A model generated the notes under the pieces. It was not told where the DNA came from and made no database searches. It saw nothing but the letters and a program-made list of their open reading frames with translations. Source: Desulfobacteraceae bacterium (GTDB lineage Bacteria > Desulfobacterota > DSM-4660 > Desulfatiglandales > Desulfatiglandaceae). From it: a stretch of DNA of 64,000 nt. The stretch lies in the NCBI GenBank assembly GCA_030613055.1, contig JAUWMR010000011.1:24568-88567 (forward strand), in the 5' to 3' direction. A program made the position numbers and the translations under genes. Positions 9,529 to 19,309 of the stretch are shown in pieces (within the stretch, counting starts at the first letter, position 1; each line of letters opens with the position of its first letter).

Positions 9529-10409
9529 CAAATACCATGCACCTTTTTCAATCCCTTCGGCCAATCCAATGGATAAAAAACGGTTTTATCCTTATTCCCT
9601 TGCTCTTTGCACAAAAAGCCTTTAATTATCCAAGCCTGCTCCTGAGCCTGCAGGCGGTAGGCATTTTTTGTGCCTTGAGTAGCGCGACCTATTTGATCAA
9701 CGACCTTTTTGACCTGGAGGAAGACCGTAAACATCCCATAAAAAGACATCGTCCCCTGGCAGCAGGACTTATTAGCCCCGGTATTGCCAAGATAACGGCA
9801 TCAGTTCTCTTATTTTTGTCCTTACTATGGGGAGTTTACATGGGTCCTGTCTTTTTTCTTATTCTTATAATTTACCTCACTATCCAATTTCTCTATAACT
9901 ACTTTCTAAAGGATGTAGTCATCCTGGATATGCTTTGCATATCTTCCGGCTTTTTCCTAAGGGTTATTGCGGGGGCAGTGGTCATTGAGGTAGTAATATC
10001 CCACTGGTTGATAATCTGTACTATTTTGATTTCTATGTTTCTGGCCCTGGGCAAGCGAAGGCATGAACTGGTGATTTTAGGACCGGAAGTGTCAAAAAAC
10101 CATTGGAAAATCCTCGCCGAATATAACTTAAATTTTCTCGATCAGATGATAGGTATAACGGCTGCGTGTACACTACTAAGTTATATGCTCTACTGTATAT
10201 CTCCCCAGACAATTGAAAAATTCCAAACCGATCGTCTGGTTTACACCTTTCCTTTTGTGCTCTATGGGATCTTTCGCTACCTTTACCTGATTCACAGAAA
10301 GAACCAAGGGGGCGCGCCTGAGAAGCTTTTTGTTTCCGATTTGCCTTTACTGCTTAGTGTCATCCTGTGGGGGCTGTTCTGTATGCTGATCATTTATAGG
10401 GTTTTATGA
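9525..10409 (+). CDS. UbiA-family prenyltransferase, decaprenyl-phosphate phosphoribosyltransferase-like
   Basis: A 294-residue integral membrane enzyme. LRPIQWIKNGF at the N-terminus, NDLFDLEEDRKHP (first Asp-rich motif, about residues 60-72) and YNYFLKDVVILDM (second motif region) resemble the 5-phospho-alpha-D-ribosyl-1-diphosphate:decaprenyl-phosphate transferases, which build polyprenyl-phosphoryl-ribose, a pentose donor. Eight or nine hydrophobic helices are visible. It overlaps the upstream polymerase-like gene by 4 bp. The usual DprE1/DprE2 epimerase partners are absent from this window. The family call is firm; the exact prenyl and sugar substrates are not. Confidence 0.82.
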   Translation: MTNTMHLFQSLRPIQWIKNGFILIPLLFAQKAFNYPSLLLSLQAVGIFCALSSATYLINDLFDLEEDRKHPIKRHRPLAAGLISPGIAKITASVLLFLSLLWGVYMGPVFFLILIIYLTIQFLYNYFLKDVVILDMLCISSGFFLRVIAGAVVIEVVISHWLIICTILISMFLALGKRRHELVILGPEVSKNHWKILAEYNLNFLDQMIGITAACTLLSYMLYCISPQTIEKFQTDRLVYTFPFVLYGIFRYLYLIHRKNQGGAPEKLFVSDLPLLLSVILWGLFCMLIIYRVL

Positions 10410-10468
10410 CTTAATCCCAACCGCTTTAAGAAAAAAACGGTCAGACTAACGCGCGAGAGTGAGACGAA

Positions 10469-11560
10469 ATGAAAAAAGCTGTTGTTGCCGTTCTTAAGAC
10501 AAGGCCGGAAAAAGTCCTTAAGGACATTCCTGAGCTTATGGAGATGGCAGGCCTAAAAGAGGCATTAGACACCCGGGTCACTACTATCTTGAAGGACAAT
10601 ATCTCCTGGCATTTCCCTTTCCTGTCTGCCAATACTACACCATGGCAGCTTGAAGGCGCGATCTTTGGACTAAAAGATGCCGGGTTTGGAGACCTTGTGG
10701 CTGTCCACAATAACACCGTGGTAACAGATCCGTTCAAAGGTGGGAAGTTAAACAAATTGGCACCTGTATACCGCCGCCACGGAATCCCTGAGAAATACAA
10801 TTTCCTTCCGCAAGATATCACCTGGGAGATCTACCAGCCCAAGGCCAGAATGAGGGCACTGAATCAAATCTACCCGGAGGGTATCCGTATCCCCACCCTT
10901 TTTCATGGCAAGAACATCGTTCACCTACCCACTGTAAAATGCCATATCTACACCACTACCACAGGTTCCATGAAAAATGCTTTTGGGGGACTGCTTAACA
11001 CCCGACGCCATTATACGCACAGTGTTATCCACGAAACTCTGGTGGACCTTCTGGCAATTCAAAAAGAGATCCACACCGGTATCTTCACGGTCATGGACGG
11101 CACTTTATGTGGTAATGGGCCCGGACCGCGTACAATGATCCCGGTAGAGAAGGGTCTTATCCTTGCTGGTTACGATAGCGTTGCCATCGATGCGGTTGCT
11201 GCCAAGATCATGGGGTTTGACCCTTTTGGAATCGACTATATCCGGTTGGCCCATGAAGACGGATTAGGGATAGGGAAGATCGAAGAGATAGAGGTGGTGG
11301 GAGAAGATATTTCAGACATGGATTTTCGTTTTTCAGTGGGGGACAATTTTGCCAGCCGCTTCGGTAATCTGTTCTGGTTCAGCTCGTTAAAGAGTATACA
11401 AAAATTACTTTTTCATACCCCTCTGGTTTATCTCTTTGTCTTTGGCTCCTACTTCTATCATGACAGGATATGGTGGCCTTTTGTGGGGAAACGTATCATG
11501 GAAGTGATAAAGGCAAATACTGTGTGGGGCAGGTTCTTTGCGGGGTATCCAGAGAAGTGA
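10469..11560 (+). CDS. DUF362 domain protein
   Basis: A 363-residue protein matching the DUF362 pattern: VKCHIYTTTTGSMKN followed by GG, a central VMDGTLCGNGPGPR and GYDSVAIDAVAAKIMGFDP. Many DUF362 proteins carry ferredoxin-type clusters, but no Cys-x2-Cys pairs are visible here. The C-terminal ~80 residues contain a hydrophobic patch (LVYLFVFGSYFY) that may touch the membrane. It lies between the UbiA-like gene and a GT-C-like gene on the same strand, which suggests a link with polyprenyl-phosphate sugar metabolism. Biochemical role unknown. Confidence 0.75.
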   Translation: MKKAVVAVLKTRPEKVLKDIPELMEMAGLKEALDTRVTTILKDNISWHFPFLSANTTPWQLEGAIFGLKDAGFGDLVAVHNNTVVTDPFKGGKLNKLAPVYRRHGIPEKYNFLPQDITWEIYQPKARMRALNQIYPEGIRIPTLFHGKNIVHLPTVKCHIYTTTTGSMKNAFGGLLNTRRHYTHSVIHETLVDLLAIQKEIHTGIFTVMDGTLCGNGPGPRTMIPVEKGLILAGYDSVAIDAVAAKIMGFDPFGIDYIRLAHEDGLGIGKIEEIEVVGEDISDMDFRFSVGDNFASRFGNLFWFSSLKSIQKLLFHTPLVYLFVFGSYFYHDRIWWPFVGKRIMEVIKANTVWGRFFAGYPEK

Positions 11561-11642
11561 GCCAGGAAGCAATAGAGTACGTTTTTGATCTGTCAGGAAA
11601 TTATCCCATAATACTGACATCCTCTTAAGAAATTAAAGAACT

Positions 11643-13391
11643 ATGACCAAGGAAACCCGCATACATCGTGTTTATCTGCTCTATGTACTGGTAGCGGCCC
11701 TTGGAGTATTTGTTTTTGCTCACCGGGAGGCGATCAAGTCTCCATATGTCATCAATGATGACGTTCGCCAGCAGATCTACTGGATGAATCAATGGCAAGA
11801 TAACGAACTATACCAGGACGATATTCTAACTCAATACGCCAGAAATTATGTCCCCTGGGGCGTGCAGGCTATCTATTGGGCTGCTTCTCACGTAATTGAT
11901 CCTGTCCAGTTCACAAAGGTCCTTGCGGGCCTTCTCTTCGTAGTTACCGCAGTATTTTTTTTCGGATTGGGCCTTGAATTCCGGGATGATCTCACGGCAA
12001 TTCTGATCGTATGCGTCTTTTTTTTATTTGGTCATTTTCTTTGGAGGATTTCCGGAGGACTGGCCCGGGGCTTTGCTTATCCACTTCTGGTGGGATATCT
12101 CTTTTTCTTAGCACGGAATAATTTGTTGGGCGCGAGTGTGATGATGCTGTTGCAATCTCTGTTCATTCCATACATTTTTCTGCTCTGCATGGTCACCCAT
12201 GTAATCTTTATATTCCATAATAAGGGAAGAACTTTCCTGAATTGGATGAAGGGAAATCGCCTTTCCGGAGCCTTTCAGGGACCGGAAAATGCTGTGACAA
12301 ATGAACCCGAAGTAACACCGACCAGACCTCTAATTATGCTCCTGACGACTATTCCGGCAGGTGTTGGTCTTTTCATGATGGCTTTAAGATATGTCATTTT
12401 CAAATCTCCCGTTTTTGGGGAATTGGTCACGAGGGCGGAAATGGCCGGCAAGATTGAATACACGACTGCCGGCCGTTTTGAGATTATGCCTGCCCCATCG
12501 TTTTTTAGCGGCCTTATACGTCTCTGGGAGATCAATTTGCCTTTTAGGGAGTGGGGCCCCGTAGCCGGATGTATCAGCGCTGTTATTCTGGTCGTTGCAG
12601 TTGTTTATGCTTGTACCAAATATAAGGAATCACTTCCTCTGAAGAGCTTTCGTGTTTTCGCCTATCTTCTTGCGGCCTCGGTTTTGGTTTATATATTGTC
12701 GCAGGTTTTCCTGATGAAGCTGTTCGTTCCCTGGCGATACATGGAGTTTTCCCTTAACATCTTCTTTTGTGTGGCAACGGCCATATGCATCAGGATAGCT
12801 ATAGAGGGATTAGGATTGAGACGAATAGCATTCCCCCTTCTGACTACACTATTGGTATTGTTGGGCGCTTTGCGGCTAAACAATGTAGGGATATATGATT
12901 ACTCGGACCATGCCCCTCTTTACAGGTTCCTTGAAACAACGCCAAAGAACACCCTGATTTCAGGGCATCCAGATATCATGGACAACGTGCTTACCTTTTC
13001 GCACAGAAGAGCCTTCATCACTTATGAACTTTCCCACACCTGGGTCAAACCATACTGGGCCGTGATCAAGGCGAGGACATTTGACTTGTTTCGCGCGTAC
13101 TATTCCGAGGATCCTGAGGAAGTCCGCGAATTTTGTCGCAGGAACGGTATTAGCTATCTGGTGGTAAGCGAAGAGGATTTCAAACGCGAGCGTTTAATGG
13201 AAGGCGAAATCTATTTCGAACCGTTCGGCAGCCATATCCGGGATTATGTCGGATCGAGGTCCCGTTTCGCTGTCCTGGACATGCAGGTATTTCCGCCGGT
13301 TTATCACAAGGATGGTATCCGCGTGCTAAAGTTCAGGAGTCTCCTCCCATCAGGCGAAAAGATAGGGAATTCAGCCCACCCCAGCTTGTGA
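11643..13391 (+). CDS. Multispanning membrane protein, GT-C glycosyltransferase-like
   Basis: A 582-residue protein with one N-terminal helix, an extracytoplasmic loop carrying [12 protein letters not shown] (an acidic DD pair as in GT-C enzymes), about ten further helices and a soluble C-terminal domain (about 440-582). GT-C proteins use polyprenyl-phosphate sugars on the outer face of the membrane, which fits the neighbouring DPM1-like and UbiA-like genes. The precise family was not recognised. Its 3' end overlaps the convergent gene downstream by 88 bp. Confidence 0.6.
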   Translation: MTKETRIHRVYLLYVLVAALGVFVFAHREAIKSPYVINDDVRQQIYWMNQWQDNELYQDDILTQYARNYVPWGVQAIYWAASHVIDPVQFTKVLAGLLFVVTAVFFFGLGLEFRDDLTAILIVCVFFLFGHFLWRISGGLARGFAYPLLVGYLFFLARNNLLGASVMMLLQSLFIPYIFLLCMVTHVIFIFHNKGRTFLNWMKGNRLSGAFQGPENAVTNEPEVTPTRPLIMLLTTIPAGVGLFMMALRYVIFKSPVFGELVTRAEMAGKIEYTTAGRFEIMPAPSFFSGLIRLWEINLPFREWGPVAGCISAVILVVAVVYACTKYKESLPLKSFRVFAYLLAASVLVYILSQVFLMKLFVPWRYMEFSLNIFFCVATAICIRIAIEGLGLRRIAFPLLTTLLVLLGALRLNNVGIYDYSDHAPLYRFLETTPKNTLISGHPDIMDNVLTFSHRRAFITYELSHTWVKPYWAVIKARTFDLFRAYYSEDPEEVREFCRRNGISYLVVSEEDFKRERLMEGEIYFEPFGSHIRDYVGSRSRFAVLDMQVFPPVYHKDGIRVLKFRSLLPSGEKIGNSAHPSL

Positions 13392-14089
13392 AGAACAAAT
13401 TTGACAGAGGTAAGCAGAACCCCTATGCCGTATTTCACGCTCCTTGGGAAGTTGATTGATGAGGCTTCAGGGAAATAACGGGTAGGACAGGAGACTTCTC
13501 CCACGGAAAAGCCAAAGTATATGGCCTGTGCAAGCATTTCATTGTCAAATAGAAAATCGTTAGAGTTCTCCATCAAGGGTAAAGTCTCCAGAACGCGGCG
13601 GGAGAAGGCCCGGAATCCGGTGTGATACTCGGATAGTTTGGTGCGCAGAAGCAGATTCTGGATAAAGGTAAGCAGACGGTTAGCCAAGTATTTATACAAG
13701 GGCATACCCCCGCGGTGCATCCTGTTGCCAAGGATACGGGAGCCTATGGCTATATCATATTCTCCACTAGCCACAAGGCTGACCAGTGCAGGGATTATTT
13801 TGGGAGAGTATTGATAATCAGGATGAAGCATAACCACGATGTCTGCGCCCATCTTGAGCGACTCCGTGTAGCAGGACTTCTGGTTTGCACCATAGCCCAG
13901 GTTGTGCTTATGCTGAAAACAGCGGACACCCAAACGGCGGGCGATCTCCAGGGTCTCGTCATGGCTTGCGTCATCCACCAGTAGTACATCATCCACAACT
14001 TCCGATGGGATGTTGTAGTAGGTCTGTTCAAGGGTTTGTGCGGCGTTATATGCCGGCATGACGACCATCACTTTTTTTCCGTCGAGCAT
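13304..14089 (-). CDS. GT2 glycosyltransferase, DPM1-like
   Basis: A GT2 protein with [29 protein letters not shown], the HPDYQYSP segment where DxD normally lies and [12 protein letters not shown]. It resembles bacterial polyprenyl-phosphate glucosyl/mannosyltransferase-like proteins. I chose the ATG at 14089 because AGGAGGGAG lies just upstream of it; a longer frame to 14128 would contain that ribosome binding site. It is the only minus-strand gene in this part of the cluster, and its last 29 codons overlap the end of the convergent gene. It may make a prenyl-phosphate sugar for the GT-C-like neighbours. Confidence 0.82.
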   Translation of the reverse strand: MLDGKKVMVVMPAYNAAQTLEQTYYNIPSEVVDDVLLVDDASHDETLEIARRLGVRCFQHKHNLGYGANQKSCYTESLKMGADIVVMLHPDYQYSPKIIPALVSLVASGEYDIAIGSRILGNRMHRGGMPLYKYLANRLLTFIQNLLLRTKLSEYHTGFRAFSRRVLETLPLMENSNDFLFDNEMLAQAIYFGFSVGEVSCPTRYFPEASSINFPRSVKYGIGVLLTSVKFVLHKLGWAEFPIFSPDGRRLLNFSTRIPSL

Positions 14090-14115
14090 GTATTCTCCCT
14101 CCTGACCAGCATCCC

Positions 14116-14241
14116 GAGACCTTTGCAAAACGCCGCCTTTCGCCCAATTTCGGCGTCAGGTTTAAATTTTCGCATCTCACGCTTAAAGTCCGGGATCTTC
14201 GACTTGAACTTGAACTAAATTGAGCATTTTTCAAAGGTCTC
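14116..14241. mobile_element. MITE-like element with terminal inverted repeats
   Basis: A 126-bp non-coding block begins GAGACCTTTGCAAAA and ends TTTTCAAAGGTCTC, forming near-perfect terminal inverted repeats of about 14 bp. It has no coding capacity. The rest of the 14090-14454 gap is AT-rich upstream sequence for the next gene with no further gene visible. Target-site duplications are not obvious. It fits a non-autonomous mobile element, but no matching transposase is in the window. Confidence 0.6.
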
Positions 14242-14454
14242 ATCACTTCTCAGTCGTGTTGCGGATATTCCGGTTTCTTATAGCCTCAAAACCTCAGAAT
14301 TTCAAGGGATAATCACCTTCCTTTTTAAGCTTCTTTTGCCATCTTACAGGGAAATAACTCATAACTATTTTTGGATTGCTTTAATATGTCATCCCTTGAC
14401 AATATCCAGAGTATGTTTTAATTAGCTGCTTGATAAAAAGGCAGAGCTACTAAC

Positions 14455-16215
14455 ATGATCATTCCTATCACTTCAACATCTCTCCAGCCTCAGTCTTGCA
14501 CGAAATTTCCAGGAAAATGCTTTTATGACCTGATACGCTCTCTGTTGCTCCCCATAGGGATTCTCATGTTTGCATGGGGTCTAATTGTTCTTTTCGTGGA
14601 TCCTATGGGTGAATTCATGGTCAATGATGACTGGAGTTTCTTCAAGACACTTGAGACCCTAAAAGAGGAAGGCAGGATGATTGCCACCGGATGGGGTCCT
14701 GTCGGTAAGCCCGGGGGCCCCTCCCTTATCACCCACCTTTTTTGGGGACTTGCATTTACAAAAATATTTGGGTTTTCGCTAACTACATTGAGAATATCCG
14801 TTCTAATAATGGGGATTGTAGGATCATTAGGTCTGTTGATACTTCTTCGGCATACTGGTGCCTCCCGGTGGCTGGCACTATTGGGGGCCCTGGCTGTAGT
14901 TTTCAACCCTCTGTTCCTGTCTCAATGCTTTACTTTTATGACCGACATCACATTTGCAACCATTACGATCTTTTCGGTGCTACTTCTCCACCTTGGGGTG
15001 GAGAGGTCCCGATTACTATTGATAATCATTGGACTATTGCTCGCTCTTGCATCGATTCTTACCAGACAGATTGGGATCGTCATTCCTCTCGGATTTATGG
15101 CCGCCTGTCTGGCACATTCCAGGGGCCGAGAGCTTGGAAGGGCAAAAATGGTTCTGCTATCCGTAGGGATTACATTCATTCCTTGGGCTATGTATGAATT
15201 TTATCTTTACATTTCGGGAAGCACACCTGTTAGCCAGCATCAGGTGGTTCACAATATCCTCTCTTATCCTCTCTCAAAGGGTTTTTTAGGATACGTGAGC
15301 TTCCTGTTCAGCCAACTGCTTATAGCCCTTGCTTACACCTGTTTTTTAGTTTCGCCTGTCCTTGCCGTGAGATATTGGCATTTCTGGCAAAGGAAGGATT
15401 TCAGGTATTTATTTGTCGCTTTAACCGCAGCCTTCTTGTTAGTTGAAACTGTTATTATCACAGATTCTTTGGATCTGCCAATGCGCTTCTATCGCAATAT
15501 TATATATAATTTTGGTATAGGCCCGATCCTTTTAAAAGACATATATATTTTGGGAATCCAGCGAACCGCGACCATCCCAAAACCCTTGTATTATCTCCTG
15601 ATTTATTGGGCGGCATTAGCGGTAGTGGCAGTCATCGGTCTTGGCATTTCCTCGCTGAGACGTTTACTGAGCGGTGATTACGAAGCCGGTTCAAGACCCA
15701 TAAGCTTTATTGCGTCTTTTTCCCTATTAGCGGCCCTGGCCTATTTAGGCATCATTTTGCTCACCGGATTCCACGACCGATACCTTATCCCGGTCTGTAT
15801 CCTTTTCATTATTTGGCTTATCACTGATATGCCTTCCGCAGACGCTTCTTTTTCGCTGTGGAAATCCATTCCCGCCCTGGTTCCGCTGCTTTTAATTGCC
15901 GTTACGAGCGTACCTTGTCTGAGTGACTTCATGGAGACAAAAAGGAGCCTTCAGAAAGCCCACGATTACCTTGTGAGCGACCTGAAAGTGGATCCCTGCC
16001 ATATTGACGGGGGCTTTGAGTTTAACGGCTATCATTGTCACCGGAAAGACTTCAAACCCCGGAAGGACTTAAGCTGGTGGTGGGTTACAAGGGAGGATTA
16101 TCTTATTACCCTTGGCCCGCTTCGAGGATACAGTATCATCAAGACTTTTCCCTTTAAAAGATATATTGGTCCGGACGGTGCCATACATATTTTACAACCT
16201 GGTGAAAAATCGTAA
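14455..16215 (+). CDS. GT-C-type glycosyltransferase-like membrane protein
   Basis: A 586-residue protein with an N-terminal helix, then MVNDDWSFFKTLETLKEEG (acidic DD in the first outer loop, as in ArnT/PMT-type enzymes), about ten more helices and a short hydrophilic C-terminus rich in Cys and His. The fold suggests a PMT/GT39-like transferase using polyprenyl-phosphate sugar. It stands alone behind a MITE-like element, so it probably has its own promoter. Acceptor unknown. Confidence 0.65.
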   Translation: MIIPITSTSLQPQSCTKFPGKCFYDLIRSLLLPIGILMFAWGLIVLFVDPMGEFMVNDDWSFFKTLETLKEEGRMIATGWGPVGKPGGPSLITHLFWGLAFTKIFGFSLTTLRISVLIMGIVGSLGLLILLRHTGASRWLALLGALAVVFNPLFLSQCFTFMTDITFATITIFSVLLLHLGVERSRLLLIIIGLLLALASILTRQIGIVIPLGFMAACLAHSRGRELGRAKMVLLSVGITFIPWAMYEFYLYISGSTPVSQHQVVHNILSYPLSKGFLGYVSFLFSQLLIALAYTCFLVSPVLAVRYWHFWQRKDFRYLFVALTAAFLLVETVIITDSLDLPMRFYRNIIYNFGIGPILLKDIYILGIQRTATIPKPLYYLLIYWAALAVVAVIGLGISSLRRLLSGDYEAGSRPISFIASFSLLAALAYLGIILLTGFHDRYLIPVCILFIIWLITDMPSADASFSLWKSIPALVPLLLIAVTSVPCLSDFMETKRSLQKAHDYLVSDLKVDPCHIDGGFEFNGYHCHRKDFKPRKDLSWWWVTREDYLITLGPLRGYSIIKTFPFKRYIGPDGAIHILQPGEKS

Positions 16216-16246
16216 ATCCATAACGGACGCGTTCGGAATATCTTTT

Positions 16247-16390
16247 GACGGTCTCGTAAAAAGCCAAAATCATGTCACTCCCGCGAAGAGCTTGCCCCAG
16301 AGAAGGGAGGGGCGGGAGTCCACAAGTGCTTGATTTTCCTGGTTTCCCGCTGTAGTTTATACCTCACTTGATGCGGGGCCGGGATGACAA
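16247..16390 (+). mobile_element. MITE-like repeat, copy A (right end lost)
   Basis: It starts GTCTCGTAAAAAGCC and contains TCCCGCGAAGAGCTTGCCCC, then GGCGGGAGTCC, TTGATTTTCCTGG and ACTTGATGCGGGGC. The same order, in inverted orientation, makes up the element at 41197-41367, and a fragment is found at 26565-26620. The right terminal repeat is missing and hairpin repeats follow at once. The 16216-16642 gap holds no gene. Confidence 0.7.
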
Positions 16391-16395
16391 TAAAT

Positions 16396-16481
16396 TAGCG
16401 CATGGCTTCAGCCATGCCTGACAGATGTAGCGCATGGCTTCAGCCATGCCATGGACTAAGCAGGGCTAAAGCCCTGCGCTA
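16396..16481. repeat. REP/BIME-like hairpin cluster
   Basis: Two direct copies of TAGCGCATGGCTTCAGCCAT (then GC), each a hairpin (GCATGGCT/AGCCATGC), are followed by a third hairpin GCAGGGCT/AGCCCTGC ending GCGCTA, which is inverted relative to the first two. This is the arrangement of bacterial interspersed mosaic elements. It may stabilise or terminate the transcript of the gene ending at 16215. No RAYT transposase is in the window. Confidence 0.65.
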
Positions 16482-16642
16482 CGCAGAGTTCATGCTTATG
16501 TAATAATTATTAAATTGATGCGGGGCGGGTATCCAGGCGCTAAAATGACTGTTTACAAGTACATCAATTTTTTGGCAAAAAATGAAGGGATAGATGGCCC
16601 GATTTTACCGGCTAAGGTAAACAGATAAATGAGGACACTATT

Positions 16643-17854
16643 ATGAAAAGGAGCTGTATAGGGGTAGAAGTTATTTTAAAACACTTCCTGAGATTTCTTC
16701 CCTATCCGTGGATTGGCGTTAAACTGGCAAAATTAGAGATTGAGAAGCAGTTCTTCAACCTGGTTTACCCAAATGATAACGCCGGTCGGGCTCGGAAAAT
16801 ACGTCAGGCAAGCTTTCGTATCACTGACCTCTGCAACCTTCGGTGCCGCACGTGCGGGCAGTGGGGAGAAAAGGGTTTCCTGCACGGCAAGGATTTGAAG
16901 GAATTAAAGAGAGAGGAAGTGTCTCCCGGCCGCTATCAAGAGATATTTGTTGATATGGTCCGCAATGGCCACCGACCCCTCATTTATTTTTGGGGCGGCG
17001 AACCCATGCTCTATGACGGAATCCTCGATTTGATAGAAGGGGCGGCGGATTTGCGCCTCCCCCCTGCCATAGCCACCAATGGGACTCACATAGCAGGGGC
17101 CGCAGACCGCCTTGTCAAGGCTCCCCTGTACCTGCTCCAGATCTCTATTGACGGTCATTGTGCTGAAATACATAACAACCTTCGGCCCGCAATAGGAGGG
17201 GCCGACAATTTCAAAGAGATAAATTCTGCCCTGGAAGCCGTAACCTATGCCAGAAAAGCCCAAAAGAAAAATCTCCCTTTAATCGCCTCCCTCACCGTGA
17301 TTTCCAGGGACAACTTCCGGCACCTGGAAGATATCTATGAAACCTTTTGTCACAAGGTGGACCTGTTTGTCTTTTACCTGTCCTGGTGGATCGATGAGGA
17401 GGGGGCCCGTTCCCATGAAAAAGATTTTTACCGGCGATTCGGTTTCTTGCCTACCAAACACAGGGGTTGGGTGGGCGACTGGCAGCCAGATGATTACCAG
17501 GTACTGGCTCGTCAATTGAAAAGCCTGCTTGCCCGTTCACGCCGCCTGAATTCCCCTCCGGTCACCATCATCCCCAATATCACGGGAGCGGAGAATCTAA
17601 AGGCCTATTATACGGATCACGGGTCCACGTTTGGCTTTGACCAGTGTGTTTCCATCTACCAGGCGGTGGAGGTCAACAGCAATGGCGATGTTTCTCCATG
17701 CCGGGACTATCATGACTATGTGGTGGGAAACATCAAGAATGCCACCATCACCGAATTATGGAATTCAGTTGCCTACAGGGATTTCAGGCAGAGCCTGAAA
17801 ACCGAGGGGTTAATGCCTGTCTGCTCACGCTGCTGCGGATTAATGGGTTATTGA
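16643..17854 (+). CDS. Radical SAM protein with SPASM-like C-terminus
   Basis: A 403-residue radical SAM enzyme: CNLRCRTC (residues about 61-68) binds the 4Fe-4S/SAM cluster, FWGGEPM follows, and a C-terminal Cys set (Cys in FGFDQCVSIYQ, then SPCRDYHDY and PVCSRCC) is of the SPASM type that binds auxiliary clusters. Such proteins modify peptides, sugars or lipids. Here it stands between glycan genes and the lipid cluster, 250 bp upstream of the PLP enzyme, on the same strand. The substrate is unknown. A GAGGA ribosome binding site lies upstream. Confidence 0.82.
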   Translation: MKRSCIGVEVILKHFLRFLPYPWIGVKLAKLEIEKQFFNLVYPNDNAGRARKIRQASFRITDLCNLRCRTCGQWGEKGFLHGKDLKELKREEVSPGRYQEIFVDMVRNGHRPLIYFWGGEPMLYDGILDLIEGAADLRLPPAIATNGTHIAGAADRLVKAPLYLLQISIDGHCAEIHNNLRPAIGGADNFKEINSALEAVTYARKAQKKNLPLIASLTVISRDNFRHLEDIYETFCHKVDLFVFYLSWWIDEEGARSHEKDFYRRFGFLPTKHRGWVGDWQPDDYQVLARQLKSLLARSRRLNSPPVTIIPNITGAENLKAYYTDHGSTFGFDQCVSIYQAVEVNSNGDVSPCRDYHDYVVGNIKNATITELWNSVAYRDFRQSLKTEGLMPVCSRCCGLMGY

Positions 17855-18104
17855 GAGCGATATGGAAAGAAGAGAAATTAGATAGCATTTTGGTACATGA
17901 GATGTAAGCGTTTAGCGTTCAACAATCGGCACCCAGCAAATTTTGTGACGCATGAGCGTGCAGTTTTAATCAAAGCGCTGATTAAATAGTTGAAAAGAAG
18001 AGGTAAAAAGGATAAATAAAAACATCGTAACTACACAGGTTCAACGGTTTAATGGTCGTTTGCCGAACAATTACGAGATTCCTATGACATAGGTAAGGTT
18101 AGTA

Positions 18105-19298
18105 ATGAGAAACAACAGCATTTTCAAAAAAATTGACAGCTATACGATTTCTTTTCAAGGTAAAAAAGTGGGGCTCTACCCGTATTTCAGAGAGATTACC
18201 TCTGAGCAGGATACGGAAGTGATCCTTAAGGGAAATAAAAAAGTATTAATGCTTGGCTCCAATAGTTACCTGGGTCTTACAAACCATCCGGAAGTCAAAG
18301 AAGCCGCAACAGAAGCCATAAAAAAGTATGGTACAGGGTGTGCGGGATCAAGATTCCTTAACGGCACGCTCGATATCCACGAAGAACTTGAACGGGAACT
18401 TGCCCATTGGGTTGGAAAAGAGGCGGCACTTCTTTTCAGCACCGGCTTTCAGGTTATTCAGGGCATCATTGCCACTGTCCTGGACAGACACGACCATATC
18501 GTAATGGATAGTTACAATCATGCGAGTATAGTTGATGCCGCAAAACTCTCTATGGCCGGAATTAACAGATACCCGCATAACGACATGGAAAAACTCGAAA
18601 AAATTCTTTTACGTATTCCAGGGGACAAGGCAAAGTTTATAGTTGTTGACGGTATCTTTAGTATGGAGGGCGATATCGTTAAACTTCCTGAACTGGTAGC
18701 ACTCGCAGAAAAATATGATGCCGCGGTTATGATAGATGACGCGCATGCCATAGGGGTCCTTGGAAAAGATGGCAGCGGAACCGCGTCCCATTTCGGACTT
18801 ACCAATAAAGTTGACTTCATCATGGGCACCTTCAGTAAATCACTGGCTTCAATCGGTGGCTTTGTTGCTGCTGACAAACAGTCGATAGAATTTCTAAAAC
18901 ATCATTCCAGGGCTCTTATATTCAGCGCGAGTATGCCTCCCGCGTCTGCCGCTTCGGTTCTTAAAGCGCTTGAAATTATAAAACGGGAACCCGAGCGCAT
19001 TGAAAGACTCTGGAAAAATACAGAAATGATGCGCGAGGGGTTGAATTCATTGGGATTTGATACGGGACTTTCAGAAACACCGATTATTCCGATTCATATC
19101 GGCGACATCATTGTCCTGTTAAAAATGTGTAAGCGGCTTGAAGAAGAGCATATTTTTGTTAACCCTGTTATTCCTCCTGCAGTCCGGCCAAATGATTGCC
19201 TTTTAAGAATCAGCCTTATGGCGACTCACACAGAATCACAGATAAACTTTGCATTAGAAAAATTAAAGGCTATTGGGAAAGAACTGAAAGTAGTCTAA
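18105..19298 (+). CDS. spt: Serine palmitoyltransferase-like alpha-oxoamine synthase
   Basis: A 397-residue PLP enzyme of the alpha-oxoamine synthase family. It would condense an amino acid, probably serine, with an acyl thioester to give 3-ketosphinganine. Visible features: NHASIVD (His139, stacks on PLP), DDAHAIG (Asp211/His214) and GTFSKSLASIGGF (Lys245 forms the Schiff base). The GTFSKS...GGF form matches serine palmitoyltransferases, notably my memory of the Bacteroidetes type, rather than the GTLGKA/GTFGKA of KBL and BioF. It leads a same-strand run with a ketosynthase, an acyl carrier protein and an extended SDR, so acyl-ACP may be the acyl donor. A capnine-type or other aminoketone synthase remains possible. 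Confidence 0.82.
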   Translation: MRNNSIFKKIDSYTISFQGKKVGLYPYFREITSEQDTEVILKGNKKVLMLGSNSYLGLTNHPEVKEAATEAIKKYGTGCAGSRFLNGTLDIHEELERELAHWVGKEAALLFSTGFQVIQGIIATVLDRHDHIVMDSYNHASIVDAAKLSMAGINRYPHNDMEKLEKILLRIPGDKAKFIVVDGIFSMEGDIVKLPELVALAEKYDAAVMIDDAHAIGVLGKDGSGTASHFGLTNKVDFIMGTFSKSLASIGGFVAADKQSIEFLKHHSRALIFSASMPPASAASVLKALEIIKREPERIERLWKNTEMMREGLNSLGFDTGLSETPIIPIHIGDIIVLLKMCKRLEEEHIFVNPVIPPAVRPNDCLLRISLMATHTESQINFALEKLKAIGKELKVV

Positions 19299-19309
19299 GG
19301 AAATCAACA

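Noticed and set aside
16396..16481. Possible CRISPR array because of repeated units
   Set aside because: Only two direct units with a short spacer and a third inverted one, all self-complementary hairpins, and no cas genes.
18105..19298. Annotation as 2-amino-3-ketobutyrate CoA ligase or BioF
   Set aside because: The GTFSKS...GGF lysine motif and the neighbours (ACP, KS, SDR, ceramide-synthase-like) favour a serine-palmitoyltransferase role; not excluded completely.
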